A DNA stretch of 60,958 bases. Source: an uncultured Bacteroidales bacterium. GTDB taxonomy: Bacteria > Bacteroidota > Bacteroidia > Bacteroidales > Paludibacteraceae. The translations under genes were made by a program, and so were the position numbers. Below are positions 46,333 to 53,546 of the stretch, piece by piece; the first letter of the stretch is position 1, and every line of letters begins with the position of its first letter. A model generated the notes under the pieces. The model did no database searches, had not been told where the DNA came from, and saw only the letters and a list, made by a program, of their open reading frames with translations. Where the stretch lies: positions 1 to 60,958 of the forward strand of contig CADBYS010000016.1 in assembly GCA_902798965.1 (NCBI GenBank). The letters are read 5' to 3'.

Positions 46333-47729
46333 CTTATTCGTTTCGAGCATATTATCCGTATTACAGGCGCAACTTGAAGTTGGCGTTTCCTGTCATGCTC
46401 ACCCAGTTCGGTGCGGCGTTGGTGGGCTTGGCTGACTCCATCATGGTCGGGCATTACGGCACGACCGACTTGGCGGCTGTCAGTTTCTCTAATGCGCTGT
46501 TCTTCACGGTCATGGTGTTTGCTATGGGCGCACTGATGGCTATCACGCCGCTCGTGGGACATGTGCACGGACGGCTCGAAAAACTGCTTAAAGAAGGCAC
46601 TTCGGACGAGGAGCTTGCTCACAAGCACGAACAGATCACCTCCTATCTGGCCAACGGCTTGGTGTTTACGCTTCTGATGAGTGTCTTGTCCTTGGCTATC
46701 CTTGCGCCCTGCATCGGTTGCCTCGATGCGTTCGGGCAAGAGCCGGAAGTGGTCACCTGTGCGCGGCCGTATTACATCCTCATCGTGCTCTCCATCGTGC
46801 CGTTCTTGCTGTTCACGTTCAGCAAGCAGTTTCTCGAGGGACTCGGCAACACCACTGTCGCCATGCTCATCACTATCGGCTGCAACCTGCTCAATATCTT
46901 GCTCAACTGGGTACTTATCTTCGGTCATTGGGGTTTCCGGGCGATGGGTGCCGAGGGGGCAGGGTGGGCGAGTCTTATAGCACGCTGCCTGATGCCCGTC
47001 TGTTTCCTGGTGGCTATGCTCTGCAAGGCGGATTGGCGCCGGTACATATCATCCATGCGCAGCCGGCTCATCACCCGTCGCGAGGTCAATCACCTCATCA
47101 CCTTGGGCATGCCTATCGGTCTGCAGTCCTTCGCCGAGGCGTTCCTGTTCACCGCATCGTTCGTCATCATCGGCTGGATCAGCAAGGAGGCACTGGCTGC
47201 CCACCATATAGCCAACCAGATGGCTGACCTGACGTTTATGCTGGCTTTGGGCATCGGTTCGGCTACCACTATCCGCGTCTCGCACCAGCTCGGCAAGGGC
47301 GACCTGCAAGCCGTGCGTATGGCAAGTCGTGCATCGGTGCACCTGTGCCTGCTGATGAATACCATCGGTGCGGCTATCATGATCTTCGGCCGTAACGTCA
47401 TCCCGTATATCTTCACGAGCGATCCGGAAGTGATTCCTACCGCCTCGATACTGCTTGTCATTGCCGGCACGTTCCAGTACGCCGACGGACTGCAGTGTAT
47501 CGGTGCGGCCATGCTCCGCGGCATTCAGGATGTGCGCGTGCCCATGCGCATCGCCCTGTTCGCCTATATCGGCGTAGCGCTGCCCTTGGGTCTTGCTCTC
47601 ACCTTCCCGCTCGGTCTCGGTGCCAAAGGTATGTGGATGGCGTTCGTCATCGCCTTGGCTATCCCCGCAGTCCTCTTCCATGTCCGCTTCCACCGCCAAC
47701 TGAAAAACTTGTCCCTTGAGGAGGATTGA
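46329..47729 (+). CDS. MATE family efflux protein, NorM type
   Basis: The 466-residue protein has about twelve membrane segments and NorM-like motifs: GLADSIMVGHYGTTDLAAVS (about residues 33-52) and GMPIGLQSFAEAFLF in the second half. It overlaps the first MATE gene by 4 nt (ATGA), so the two are translated together and could act on one substrate or as a pair. No insertion of a repeat is seen here. A strong terminator follows at 47732. Confidence 0.88.
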   Translation: MTYSFRAYYPYYRRNLKLAFPVMLTQFGAALVGLADSIMVGHYGTTDLAAVSFSNALFFTVMVFAMGALMAITPLVGHVHGRLEKLLKEGTSDEELAHKHEQITSYLANGLVFTLLMSVLSLAILAPCIGCLDAFGQEPEVVTCARPYYILIVLSIVPFLLFTFSKQFLEGLGNTTVAMLITIGCNLLNILLNWVLIFGHWGFRAMGAEGAGWASLIARCLMPVCFLVAMLCKADWRRYISSMRSRLITRREVNHLITLGMPIGLQSFAEAFLFTASFVIIGWISKEALAAHHIANQMADLTFMLALGIGSATTIRVSHQLGKGDLQAVRMASRASVHLCLLMNTIGAAIMIFGRNVIPYIFTSDPEVIPTASILLVIAGTFQYADGLQCIGAAMLRGIQDVRVPMRIALFAYIGVALPLGLALTFPLGLGAKGMWMAFVIALAIPAVLFHVRFHRQLKNLSLEED

Positions 47730-47731
47730 TT

Positions 47732-47760
47732 GCGCAGCTCGGGCTGCGCTTGTTGTTTTT
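47732..47760 (+). terminator. Terminator of the MATE pair, start of repeat block copy 1
   Basis: GCGCAGC and GCTGCGC form a 7-bp GC stem around a 4-nt loop, followed by TTGTTGTTTTT. The same hairpin occurs at 51845. Confidence 0.9.
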
Positions 47761-47847
47761 ACGGATTTTGCCAATTGGCATAGCCTAAAGTGAGCGATTT
47801 TTTGTAAAATTCTTAAAATTCCATATTTTTTACCCGTAATATTTGCA

Positions 47848-47873
47848 AATATCAAAAATTTTTTGTATCTTTG
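47848..47873 (+). promoter_or_regulatory. Promoter of the AbiEi-like gene
   Basis: TTTGC precedes TATCTTTG (47866-47873) within repeat copy 1. The ATG at 47935 lies about 62 bp downstream. Confidence 0.7.
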
Positions 47874-47934
47874 CAGCTGGATTTCGAAAAGTAACATATA
47901 TTTGCAATTTTTGTTACTTATAAATTTTAGTAAG

Positions 47935-48534
47935 ATGACGCTTAAAGAACGTATATTACGGCATAAACGCGGGAAGATATTCTTTATTGACTATTTTCCT
48001 GACTACAAAGACGAGTACGTTAAGAAGATCCTGTTTGAGTTGGAAAAAGAGGGTATCTTGATTCGTCTTGCACCGGGCATGTACTACCTGCCTATTCAAT
48101 CGCGCCTTGGCGTGCTTTATCCATCGGTGGATGAGATAGTGCAAGCCATCGCCAAACGCGATCATGCGACTATCATGCCGTCGGCGAACATAGCCTTGCA
48201 TCAGTTGGGTTTCACACCCCAAGTCCCGATGAACTATGAGTACCTGACCAACGGAGCCGCGCGTATCGTTCATCTGGAGCATAATACCGTGCGCCTTAAG
48301 CATGGTGTAGCCTCGAATTTCGCCTATCGCGGCAAACTGATGCCGTTGCTGCATCAAGCTTTACAAGCCATCGGTAAGGTGAACATCAAGGATACAGACA
48401 AGGCTCATGCCGCACACCTGTTATTAGCCAATCCGGAACCTCGCACATGGAAGCACGACGTGCGTCTGATGCCTGCATGGGAGCGCGCTATTGTAGAACC
48501 AATCATCAAGAACTATCATGGGCAAGTGGATTGA
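47935..48534 (+). CDS. AbiEi-like antitoxin (DUF6088 type)
   Basis: The 199-residue protein begins with a winged-helix part (MTLKERILRHKRGKIFFIDY and KKILFELEKEGILIRLAPGM, residues 1-60) followed by a domain with AIAKRDHATIMPSANIALHQ and AYRGKLMPLLHQALQAIGK. This is the pattern of AbiEi-type antitoxins, transcriptional repressors of type IV toxin-antitoxin systems. The usual AbiEii toxin does not follow; the next gene is a truncated Bro-N protein and an AbiEii lies 2.6 kb away with another partner. The start at 47935 follows from the promoter at 47866. Confidence 0.68.
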   Translation: MTLKERILRHKRGKIFFIDYFPDYKDEYVKKILFELEKEGILIRLAPGMYYLPIQSRLGVLYPSVDEIVQAIAKRDHATIMPSANIALHQLGFTPQVPMNYEYLTNGAARIVHLEHNTVRLKHGVASNFAYRGKLMPLLHQALQAIGKVNIKDTDKAHAAHLLLANPEPRTWKHDVRLMPAWERAIVEPIIKNYHGQVD

Positions 48535-48550
48535 TGCCGACTTGAGCATA

Positions 48551-48988
48551 ATGGCACAAGATGAAATCATAAAACAATTCGAGGCGAGCAATATTCGCGT
48601 CGTGTGGGATAGTAAGACGGAGAAATACTATTTCTCTGTGATTGACGTTGTTCAAGTATTAACAGATAGTGCCGATGCCCGAACCTATTGGAAGGTTCTT
48701 AAGAATCGGCTCATAAAAGAAGGAAATGAAACGGTTACAAATTGTAACCAGTTGAAATTAACAGCTGCTGACGGCAAGCAGAGACTCACAGATGTTGCTG
48801 ATACAGAGCAGATTTTGCGTCTCATTCAGTCTATCCCTTCCAAGAAAGCCGAGCCATTTAAGTTATGGCTCGCACGTGTTGGGCAAGAGAGGTTGAATCA
48901 ATTGCAAGACCCTGAATTGGGAATCCAGCAAGCCTTGCGCGACAATATGACGAACGAAGAGTTGGTGCTTACGGATTTTGCCAATTAG
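48551..48988 (+). CDS. Bro-N domain (phage antirepressor-like) protein, truncated
   Basis: The 145-residue protein has IRVVWDSKTEKYYFSVIDVV near its start, LKNRLIKEGNETV, DVADTEQILRLIQSIPSKKA and FKLWLARVGQERL, a Bro-N domain of the Bacteroidales antirepressor family. Family members have 250-300 residues; here the C-terminal part is lost after LRDNMTNEELVL and the last residues, TDFAN, come from the repeat block. The start at 48551 (MAQDEIIK) is preferred to 48518, which would overlap the previous gene by 17 bp. It is probably a recombination product of limited function. Confidence 0.72.
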   Translation: MAQDEIIKQFEASNIRVVWDSKTEKYYFSVIDVVQVLTDSADARTYWKVLKNRLIKEGNETVTNCNQLKLTAADGKQRLTDVADTEQILRLIQSIPSKKAEPFKLWLARVGQERLNQLQDPELGIQQALRDNMTNEELVLTDFAN

Positions 48989-49088
48989 CATAGCCTAAAG
49001 TGAGCGATTTTATATAAATTCCGAATTTTTTTTTCAAATTTTACCCATAATATTTGCAAATATCAAAAATTTTTTGTATCTTTGCGGC
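48969..49088. repeat. Terminator-promoter repeat block, copy 2
   Basis: The block lacks the GC hairpin, starts at ACGGATTTTGCCAATTAGCA inside the end of the Bro-N gene, and ends with the promoter TATCTTTG. It is nearly identical to copy 1 over the last 45 bp and the first 40 bp. Confidence 0.85.
49056..49084 (+). promoter_or_regulatory. Promoter of the 60-residue gene
   Basis: TTTG (49053-49056 region) is followed by TATCTTTG (49077-49084) in repeat copy 2; the ATG at 49111 lies 26 bp downstream. Confidence 0.7.
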
Positions 49089-49110
49089 GAAAATCAATAA
49101 TTAAACAATT

Positions 49111-49293
49111 ATGTGTACGGTAACATTACAATACGACCAGCATAACGCTGCATCGCGTCGTATGTTAAACAACTTGTTGGCAAGCGGACTATTTGTCAAT
49201 CAAGAATCGCTTGACGAACACCGTAAGATGCGGGAGGCTGCACTCTACACATCGCGTCGCAACATGGAGTCTTTTATCGCTAAATATATTTGA
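49111..49293 (+). CDS. 60-residue antitoxin-like protein
   Basis: The frame reads MCTVTLQYDQHNAASRRMLNN and continues as a charged helix ending ESFIAKYI. Short Bacteroidales proteins that start with a beta strand such as V-x-L-x-Y-D-x-x-N and then a helix are usual antitoxin or unknown partners next to toxins. No intact partner follows; only an 18-residue fragment (VRQPYFDEIVDKIIESIF) is found at 49321-49377. Confidence 0.55.
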   Translation: MCTVTLQYDQHNAASRRMLNNLLASGLFVNQESLDEHRKMREAALYTSRRNMESFIAKYI

Positions 49294-49503
49294 TAATGAC
49301 TTACTCGCAAATTCGGTGTAGTGCGTCAGCCCTATTTTGATGAGATAGTGGACAAAATCATCGAATCTATCTTCTAAATATTCAACAATATCGACGCAGA
49401 GGTTACAAATCTATATTAGATTCCTTTTCCCTGAGGCGGAGCTCACAACTCGCGGGCTTCGTCATTTGTGACTATACTCTAATTAATCGTACATGCCAAA
49501 TCT
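49294..49503. other. Gap with a gene fragment
   Basis: A short open stretch at 49321-49377 reads VRQPYFDEIVDKIIESIF and then stop, without a start of its own, so it looks like the end of a lost gene. The rest, including a GAGCTCACAACTCGCGGGC patch near 49440, holds nothing I recognise. Confidence 0.35.
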
Positions 49504-49534
49504 AAAAAAAAGTGCTCCTCGGGGCACTTTTTTT
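49504..49534 (+). terminator. Terminator before the Fic gene
   Basis: AGTGC and GCACT with inner CC/GG pairs form a stem with an 8-bp T-run after it and A-run before it. The same terminator, with small changes, occurs at 50820. Confidence 0.88.
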
Positions 49535-49567
49535 GTGGAAATACTTGCAAAAATAAAAAAAATGTTG

Positions 49568-49575
49568 TATCTTTG
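49568..49575 (+). promoter_or_regulatory. Promoter -7 element of the Fic gene
   Basis: TATCTTTG follows an A/T tract that directly adjoins the terminator at 49504-49534. The leader to the ATG at 49683 is about 100 nt. Confidence 0.7.
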
Positions 49576-49682
49576 CGGCAAAATTTAGCATATTTTGCGG
49601 AGATAAGTGGTTTTATTCGCCGTTTTGTTGCGGAGATTATGTCCGTTTATTACCGCAAGAAGCAAGTAAATAATCAGAAAGT

Positions 49683-50783
49683 ATGGCAGGAATGTATCTC
49701 TGGCAGGACAAGCAATTCCCTCATTTCGTGTGGGATGCGGATGTGTTACTCACTGCGCTTGGCGAAGTGCATACATTGCAAGGGCAATTGCTCGGGCGCA
49801 TGGCTGCCTTGGGCTTCGAAGGACTGACAGCGCAAGTGGAAGCACTCACAAGCGAGATCCTCGGTTCGTCGCAGATAGAGGGCGTAGTGCTCAACGCCGA
49901 TAGTGTGCGTAGCAGCGTAGCGCGCCATCTCGGATTGGAAACGGCGGGCATGGAGCGCACCGACCATTATACGGAAGGAGTGGTTAATGCCTTGATGCAA
50001 GCTACGCAGGCATATTCCGAACCGCTAACCGACGAACGGATGTTCGCGTGGCATGCTGCATTTTTCCCGTTGGGCTATAGTGACGGGTATAAGATCACCG
50101 TGGCTAATTGGCGTGTGGGTAACGAACCTATGCAAGTTGTAAGCGGACCTTTTGGCAAACAGAAGGTGCATTTTGAGGCACCGCCAAGCGATGAAGTACC
50201 GACGATGATGGCGCAGTTCATCGGGTGGGTGAATACCGCCGACAAGACTGACCCTATTATCCGTGCGGCAATAGCGCACTTGTGGTTTGTTACGATCCAC
50301 CCCTTCGACGACGGCAACGGACGCATGGCGCGTATCATCACGGAGATGATGCTGGCGCGGGCAGACAAGACTGCCAAACGTTTCTATAGTTTGTCAGCAG
50401 AGATAATGCGTCAGAAAAAAGATTACTATGATGTGTTGGAGCAAGCGCAGAAAGGAACTATAGATATCACGCCGTGGTTGATGTGGTTCATAGGCGCACT
50501 GCGTAATGCGTTATTGTACGGCTTGCAGACTACCGACCGTGTATTGCAGAAAACCGAATTTTGGGCACGGCATAAAGATACCGAGATCAGCGAGCGCCAA
50601 CGCAAGATTCTCAATCGCCTTTGGGATGGCTTCGAAGGCAAACTGACCACGCAAAAATACGCCAAGATTAACCATTGCTCGCAGGACACGGCATTGCGTG
50701 ACATCCAATCGCTCATAGAGAAGCATATCCTCCGCAAGACAGACGAGGGTGGTCGTTCCACCAATTACGAGTTGGTGTCATAG
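49683..50783 (+). CDS. Fic family AMP-transferase with DUF4172 N-terminus and inhibitory motif
   Basis: The 366-residue protein has an N-terminal DUF4172 region (MYLWQDKQFPHFVWDADVLL), in which SSQIEG (about residues 62-67) matches the inhibitory [S/T]xxxE[G/N] helix of class II Fic proteins. The active site HPFDDGNGRMAR (about 206-217) is complete. The C-terminal part is a winged helix. It would transfer AMP or another nucleotide moiety to a target and inhibit itself through its own N-terminus. The intact motif means the enzyme needs no separate antitoxin. It sits between two matching terminators. Confidence 0.9.
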   Translation: MAGMYLWQDKQFPHFVWDADVLLTALGEVHTLQGQLLGRMAALGFEGLTAQVEALTSEILGSSQIEGVVLNADSVRSSVARHLGLETAGMERTDHYTEGVVNALMQATQAYSEPLTDERMFAWHAAFFPLGYSDGYKITVANWRVGNEPMQVVSGPFGKQKVHFEAPPSDEVPTMMAQFIGWVNTADKTDPIIRAAIAHLWFVTIHPFDDGNGRMARIITEMMLARADKTAKRFYSLSAEIMRQKKDYYDVLEQAQKGTIDITPWLMWFIGALRNALLYGLQTTDRVLQKTEFWARHKDTEISERQRKILNRLWDGFEGKLTTQKYAKINHCSQDTALRDIQSLIEKHILRKTDEGGRSTNYELVS

Positions 50784-50819
50784 CCGTTAAGCTGTTAAAC
50801 AATCGAACATGCCAATTCA

Positions 50820-50850
50820 GAAAAAAAGTGCTCTTCGGGGCACTTTTTTT
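50820..50850 (+). terminator. Terminator of the Fic gene
   Basis: The hairpin AGTGCtcTTCGGGGCACT is flanked by A- and T-runs and matches the one at 49504-49534 nearly base for base. Confidence 0.88.
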
Positions 50851-50883
50851 GTGGAAAGGCTTGCATAATTCAAAAATTTTTTG

Positions 50884-50891
50884 TATCTTTG
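50884..50891 (+). promoter_or_regulatory. Promoter -7 element of the DUF6922/AbiEii pair
   Basis: TATCTTTG, with ATG 18 bp downstream at 50910. The sequence from the terminator to here repeats the arrangement before the Fic gene. Confidence 0.72.
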
Positions 50892-50909
50892 CAGTCGCAA
50901 AGATTTAAC

Positions 50910-51215
50910 ATGTCAACGCAATCGTACATATCGCAACTCTCTCCTATCTTGTTTTGGGACATAGATCGTGAGAATATGGATGTCGAGCGCCACTCGGCGG
51001 GATTGATTCAGCGCGTGCTGGAGCGCGGCAATCTGCAAGACTGGCGACTGACGCGCGACTTCTATGGCATGGATCGTATCGTAGCCGACTGCAAACGTCT
51101 GCGCACCCTCGATCCAATGGCACTTTCGTTTATCTGTATGTTGTCCGACACAAAAAAAGAAGATTACAGATGTTATCAATTCAGACAATCCAACCCGACA
51201 CTCTGGAACTCTTAA
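50910..51215 (+). CDS. DUF6922 family antitoxin-like protein
   Basis: The 101-residue protein starts MSTQSYISQLSPILFWDID and has ENMDVERHSAGLIQRVLERG and the C-terminal DTKKEDYRCYQFRQ. This is a short Bacteroidales family (DUF6922) that is usually placed before an AbiEii nucleotidyltransferase. The start at 50910 is set by the promoter at 50884. It overlaps the next gene by 46 bp, a strong sign of coupled translation. Confidence 0.7.
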   Translation: MSTQSYISQLSPILFWDIDRENMDVERHSAGLIQRVLERGNLQDWRLTRDFYGMDRIVADCKRLRTLDPMALSFICMLSDTKKEDYRCYQFRQSNPTLWNS

Positions 51216-51787
51216 AGCGCTTGTATGCGTTTCCTGAGTTAAGCGCCACGCGCCTCGTTGGAGGCACGGCGCTCGCCTTGCAATATGGGCATCGATTGTC
51301 TGTTGATTTGGACTTCTTCGGGCAATTACCTCAAGACAAAGAGGAACTGATTGCTATAGCAAAACAAGTCGGCGATGTTGTCGTTTTCAACAAGTCGAAC
51401 TTCATTTTACAAATGTCAATCAACAACGTGAAAGTTGATTTTGTTGACTATAGCCGTTATTCATGGATTGACGAGCCGGTACAAGGTGACGGATTTGTTC
51501 TCGCTTCGGATAAGGATATTGCAGCCATGAAAGTCAATGCCATTATGGGACGTGGCACGCGCAAAGACTTTGTTGATTTGTATATCTTGTTGCAGCACTA
51601 TACATTGGCAGAGATACTTGATTTCTACAAGCGGAAATATCCCGAGCATTCAGAGTATCGTGCTCTATTGAGTATGACCTACTTCGAGGATGCTGAGATG
51701 CAAGATATGCCCAAGATGTTCATTGATACGCCTTGGAACGAAATGAAAAATTCAATTACACAGGCTGTAAAAGCCTATCAAAGATAA
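51170..51787 (+). CDS. AbiEii/AbiGii-type nucleotidyltransferase toxin
   Basis: The 205-residue protein has the nucleotidyltransferase motif GGTALALQYGHRLSVDLDFF (about residues 31-50), in which the two Asp bind metal, and KDIAAMKVNAIMGRGTRKDFV followed by DLYILL (about 115-140). AbiEii-type toxins add nucleotides to tRNA or other targets and are controlled by an AbiEi-like antitoxin; here the direct partner is the DUF6922 protein. The ATG lies inside the upstream gene. Confidence 0.85.
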   Translation: MLSIQTIQPDTLELLKRLYAFPELSATRLVGGTALALQYGHRLSVDLDFFGQLPQDKEELIAIAKQVGDVVVFNKSNFILQMSINNVKVDFVDYSRYSWIDEPVQGDGFVLASDKDIAAMKVNAIMGRGTRKDFVDLYILLQHYTLAEILDFYKRKYPEHSEYRALLSMTYFEDAEMQDMPKMFIDTPWNEMKNSITQAVKAYQR

Positions 51788-51844
51788 CTTTCTTTTCCGA
51801 CCGAATCGGAAGAGTCAGGTCTAAGACGATAGATTGTACAAATA

Positions 51845-51873
51845 GCGCAGCTCGTGCTGCGCTTGTTGTTTTT
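51845..51873 (+). terminator. Terminator of the AbiEii gene
   Basis: GCGCAGC and GCTGCGC pair around a 4-nt loop and are followed by TTGTTGTTTTT. Confidence 0.9.
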
Positions 51874-51957
51874 ACTGATTTTGCCAATTGGCATAGCCTA
51901 AAGTGAGCGATTTTATATAAATTCCGTTTTTTTTTCCAATTTTTACCCGTAATATTT

Positions 51958-51986
51958 GCATAATTCAAAAATTTTTTGTACCTTTG
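51958..51986 (+). promoter_or_regulatory. Promoter of the polysaccharide cluster
   Basis: TTTGC (51956-51960) and TACCTTTG (51979-51986) are about 20 bp apart. Transcription should start near 51993 and give a leader of about 440 nt. Confidence 0.72.
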
Positions 51987-51996
51987 CACCCGCAAA

Positions 51997-52043
51997 CTCA
52001 CGCTGGGGTGTCTGCATGGATGTCACAGGGTGAGGGAGCAGAC
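51997..52043 (+). promoter_or_regulatory. Candidate H-type pseudoknot at the leader 5' end
   Basis: CTCACGCTG (51997-52005) can pair with CAGGGTGAG (52026-52034) over eight of nine positions. GTCTGC (52010-52015), in the loop, can pair with GCAGAC (52038-52043) beyond the stem. The two helices interlock. It lies within 10 nt of the likely transcription start. Confidence 0.55.
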
Positions 52044-52053
52044 ATATTTAATG

Positions 52054-52075
52054 GCGTTTACTAACGCTTGTTTTT
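52054..52075 (+). terminator. Terminator-like hairpin directly after the pseudoknot
   Basis: GCGTT and AACGC form a 5-bp stem with a 4-nt loop, followed by TTGTTTTT. It is weaker than other terminators here, as expected of a regulated one. Confidence 0.45.
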
Positions 52076-52218
52076 GACTCATTGAAACCTAGGAAACTTC
52101 AAAAAGTCATATATCTAAAAAACAAGTCGTAGTAGATGCTCATGGGGTGTATCATACGCCTACGTGTACTTTTATATGTACGCGCATGCATTTGTATATA
52201 CACAGCGTGGGTTTCTGC

Positions 52219-52294
52219 TTTGCTTATTCGGATATATGGGTTTTTCCTAGGACCTCAATGAGCGGATAAGCAAAAAAGGGAATCCGCGTTTTTT
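52219..52294 (+). promoter_or_regulatory. Mutually exclusive antiterminator and terminator stems
   Basis: Stem A pairs TTTGCTTATTCG (52219-52230) with CGGATAAGCAAA (52263-52274), 12 pairs with one U-G. Stem B pairs GCGGAT (52262-52267) with ATCCGC (52282-52287) and is followed by GTTTTTT. The two share 52263-52267, so only one can form. Confidence 0.6.
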
Positions 52295-52432
52295 ATTGGT
52301 TATATCTTTATAAATTTATCACCCATAACCAATTACCGATAACCTTTATTACCTTATCATCAAAGACAATCGCTTTCGCCATTGTCTATGTCTCCGTGTG
52401 AAAAAAACTGAACGAGCAATTCTATAAAATAC

Positions 52433-53545
52433 ATGAAACCAAAGGTTGGTATATTAACATGGCATGACCCATCAAATTGTGGAAGTACACTGCAAGCTTA
52501 TGCTTTGTACGTTTATCTACGCAATCAAGGAATTGCAGTGGAAATCATCAACTACATTCCACAATGGTGTCGTGATGACTACATGCAAATGCCATTACGC
52601 ATGCTTTCTCGCAAACGTCAATTAAAGCGTCTTATTAAAGATAGTTTGTTACCTTTATATTATCGCCTTCCCGCACATGTTCAGAAAAAGATTAATCCAT
52701 TTTTCCCCTTTTACCATCATTTCTGCAAGATGACTGTTGCATGCACTGAAGATACGGTTGCGGAAGTTTGTAAATCCTTTACCACAATTATCAGCGGCAG
52801 TGATCAAATTTGGAATCCAAATTTTTTAGATCCGATCTTCCTTCAAAGCTTTGCTGGCGACAATATATACAAGATTTCTTATGCAGCAAGTTTAGGAGGC
52901 AAGAACTTGCCTGAAAATTTAGTGCCTCTCTATAAAAAACACTTACATTCTTTCCGTGCTATATCTGTTCGTGAGAATGAGGGACGAGAATTGTTAAAGT
53001 CAATAGGCATAAGTTCCGAAGTTCATATTGATCCGGTATTACTTCTTAACGCATCACTATATCGCTCTATTTCAAAGCCTGTTTTGCACATCAAGAAGCC
53101 TTTCGCTTTTTGTTACTTTTTGCCTACGGACAGGGAATATAAAATGCAAGTACAGAAATACGTACAAGAGCACAACCTGCAAGCTTTTGGATTCTCTGCC
53201 AACAAAGAGGATTATCTGTGGATAGAAGAAGTTGACACTATGGGACCTCGTGAGTTTCTATGGTTGATTGATAATGCCGATATAGTATTCACTAACTCTT
53301 ACCATGCAACTATATTGTCCTTGATACACCATACCCCGTTTTTTACCTTTGTTCGTTTCACCAATAGTGATACTAAATGTCAAAACTCACGTTTGGAGCA
53401 GTTGAACTCCTATTTTGATGTAGCGGATTATTACGTCGTAGATAATATCCCAAATATTCACGGATATTCTTTTAAAAAGTTTGAGACGAGGTTACTACGC
53501 CTACAAGAATCAGCCAAAGAGTACTTACTGGCAAATATTAAATGA
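52433..53545 (+). CDS. Polysaccharide pyruvyl transferase family protein
   Basis: The 370-residue protein has the family's N-terminal VGILTWHDPSNCGSTLQAYA (residues 4-23), TIISGSDQIWNPNF (about 117-130) and NADIVFTNSYHATILSLIHH (about 280-299). It would add a pyruvate ketal to a sugar of an exported polysaccharide. It is first in the operon, so its leader controls all that follows. Base composition is more AT-rich than the core genes. Confidence 0.88.
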   Translation: MKPKVGILTWHDPSNCGSTLQAYALYVYLRNQGIAVEIINYIPQWCRDDYMQMPLRMLSRKRQLKRLIKDSLLPLYYRLPAHVQKKINPFFPFYHHFCKMTVACTEDTVAEVCKSFTTIISGSDQIWNPNFLDPIFLQSFAGDNIYKISYAASLGGKNLPENLVPLYKKHLHSFRAISVRENEGRELLKSIGISSEVHIDPVLLLNASLYRSISKPVLHIKKPFAFCYFLPTDREYKMQVQKYVQEHNLQAFGFSANKEDYLWIEEVDTMGPREFLWLIDNADIVFTNSYHATILSLIHHTPFFTFVRFTNSDTKCQNSRLEQLNSYFDVADYYVVDNIPNIHGYSFKKFETRLLRLQESAKEYLLANIK

Positions 53546-53546
53546 T

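Larger units (their letters stand above)
47732..47877. repeat. Terminator-promoter repeat block, copy 1
   Basis: The block runs from the GCGCAGC terminator through a 40-bp conserved segment (ACGGATTTTGCCAATTGGCA and on to GAGCGATTTT) to the promoter TATCTTTG. Copies 2 (48969-49088) and 3 (51845-51988) share it, 2 without the hairpin. Confidence 0.85.
51845..51988. repeat. Terminator-promoter repeat block, copy 3
   Basis: It has the GCGCAGC/GCTGCGC hairpin (51845-51862) and T-rich tail, the 40-bp conserved segment and the promoter TACCTTTG. It matches copy 1 in layout and copy 2 in its TATATAAATTCCG stretch. It bounds the toxin-antitoxin array on the right and starts the polysaccharide transcript. 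Confidence 0.85.
51993..52432 (+). promoter_or_regulatory. Structured 5' leader of the polysaccharide operon
   Basis: No gene is seen in this 440-nt stretch. It contains a possible pseudoknot (51997-52043), a short terminator-like hairpin (52054-52075), an antiterminator/terminator pair (52219-52294) and a final hairpin AGACAAT/ATTGTCT (52364-52387). Long leaders of Bacteroidales capsule operons are known to be points of transcript attenuation relieved by NusG-like proteins such as UpxY. No such gene is in the window. Confidence 0.6.

Noticed and set aside
47049-47897. 282-residue minus-strand frame sharing KIAHFRLCQLAKSVKTT with one at 51756-52001
   Set aside because: The shared peptide is only the opposite strand of the terminator-promoter repeat block.
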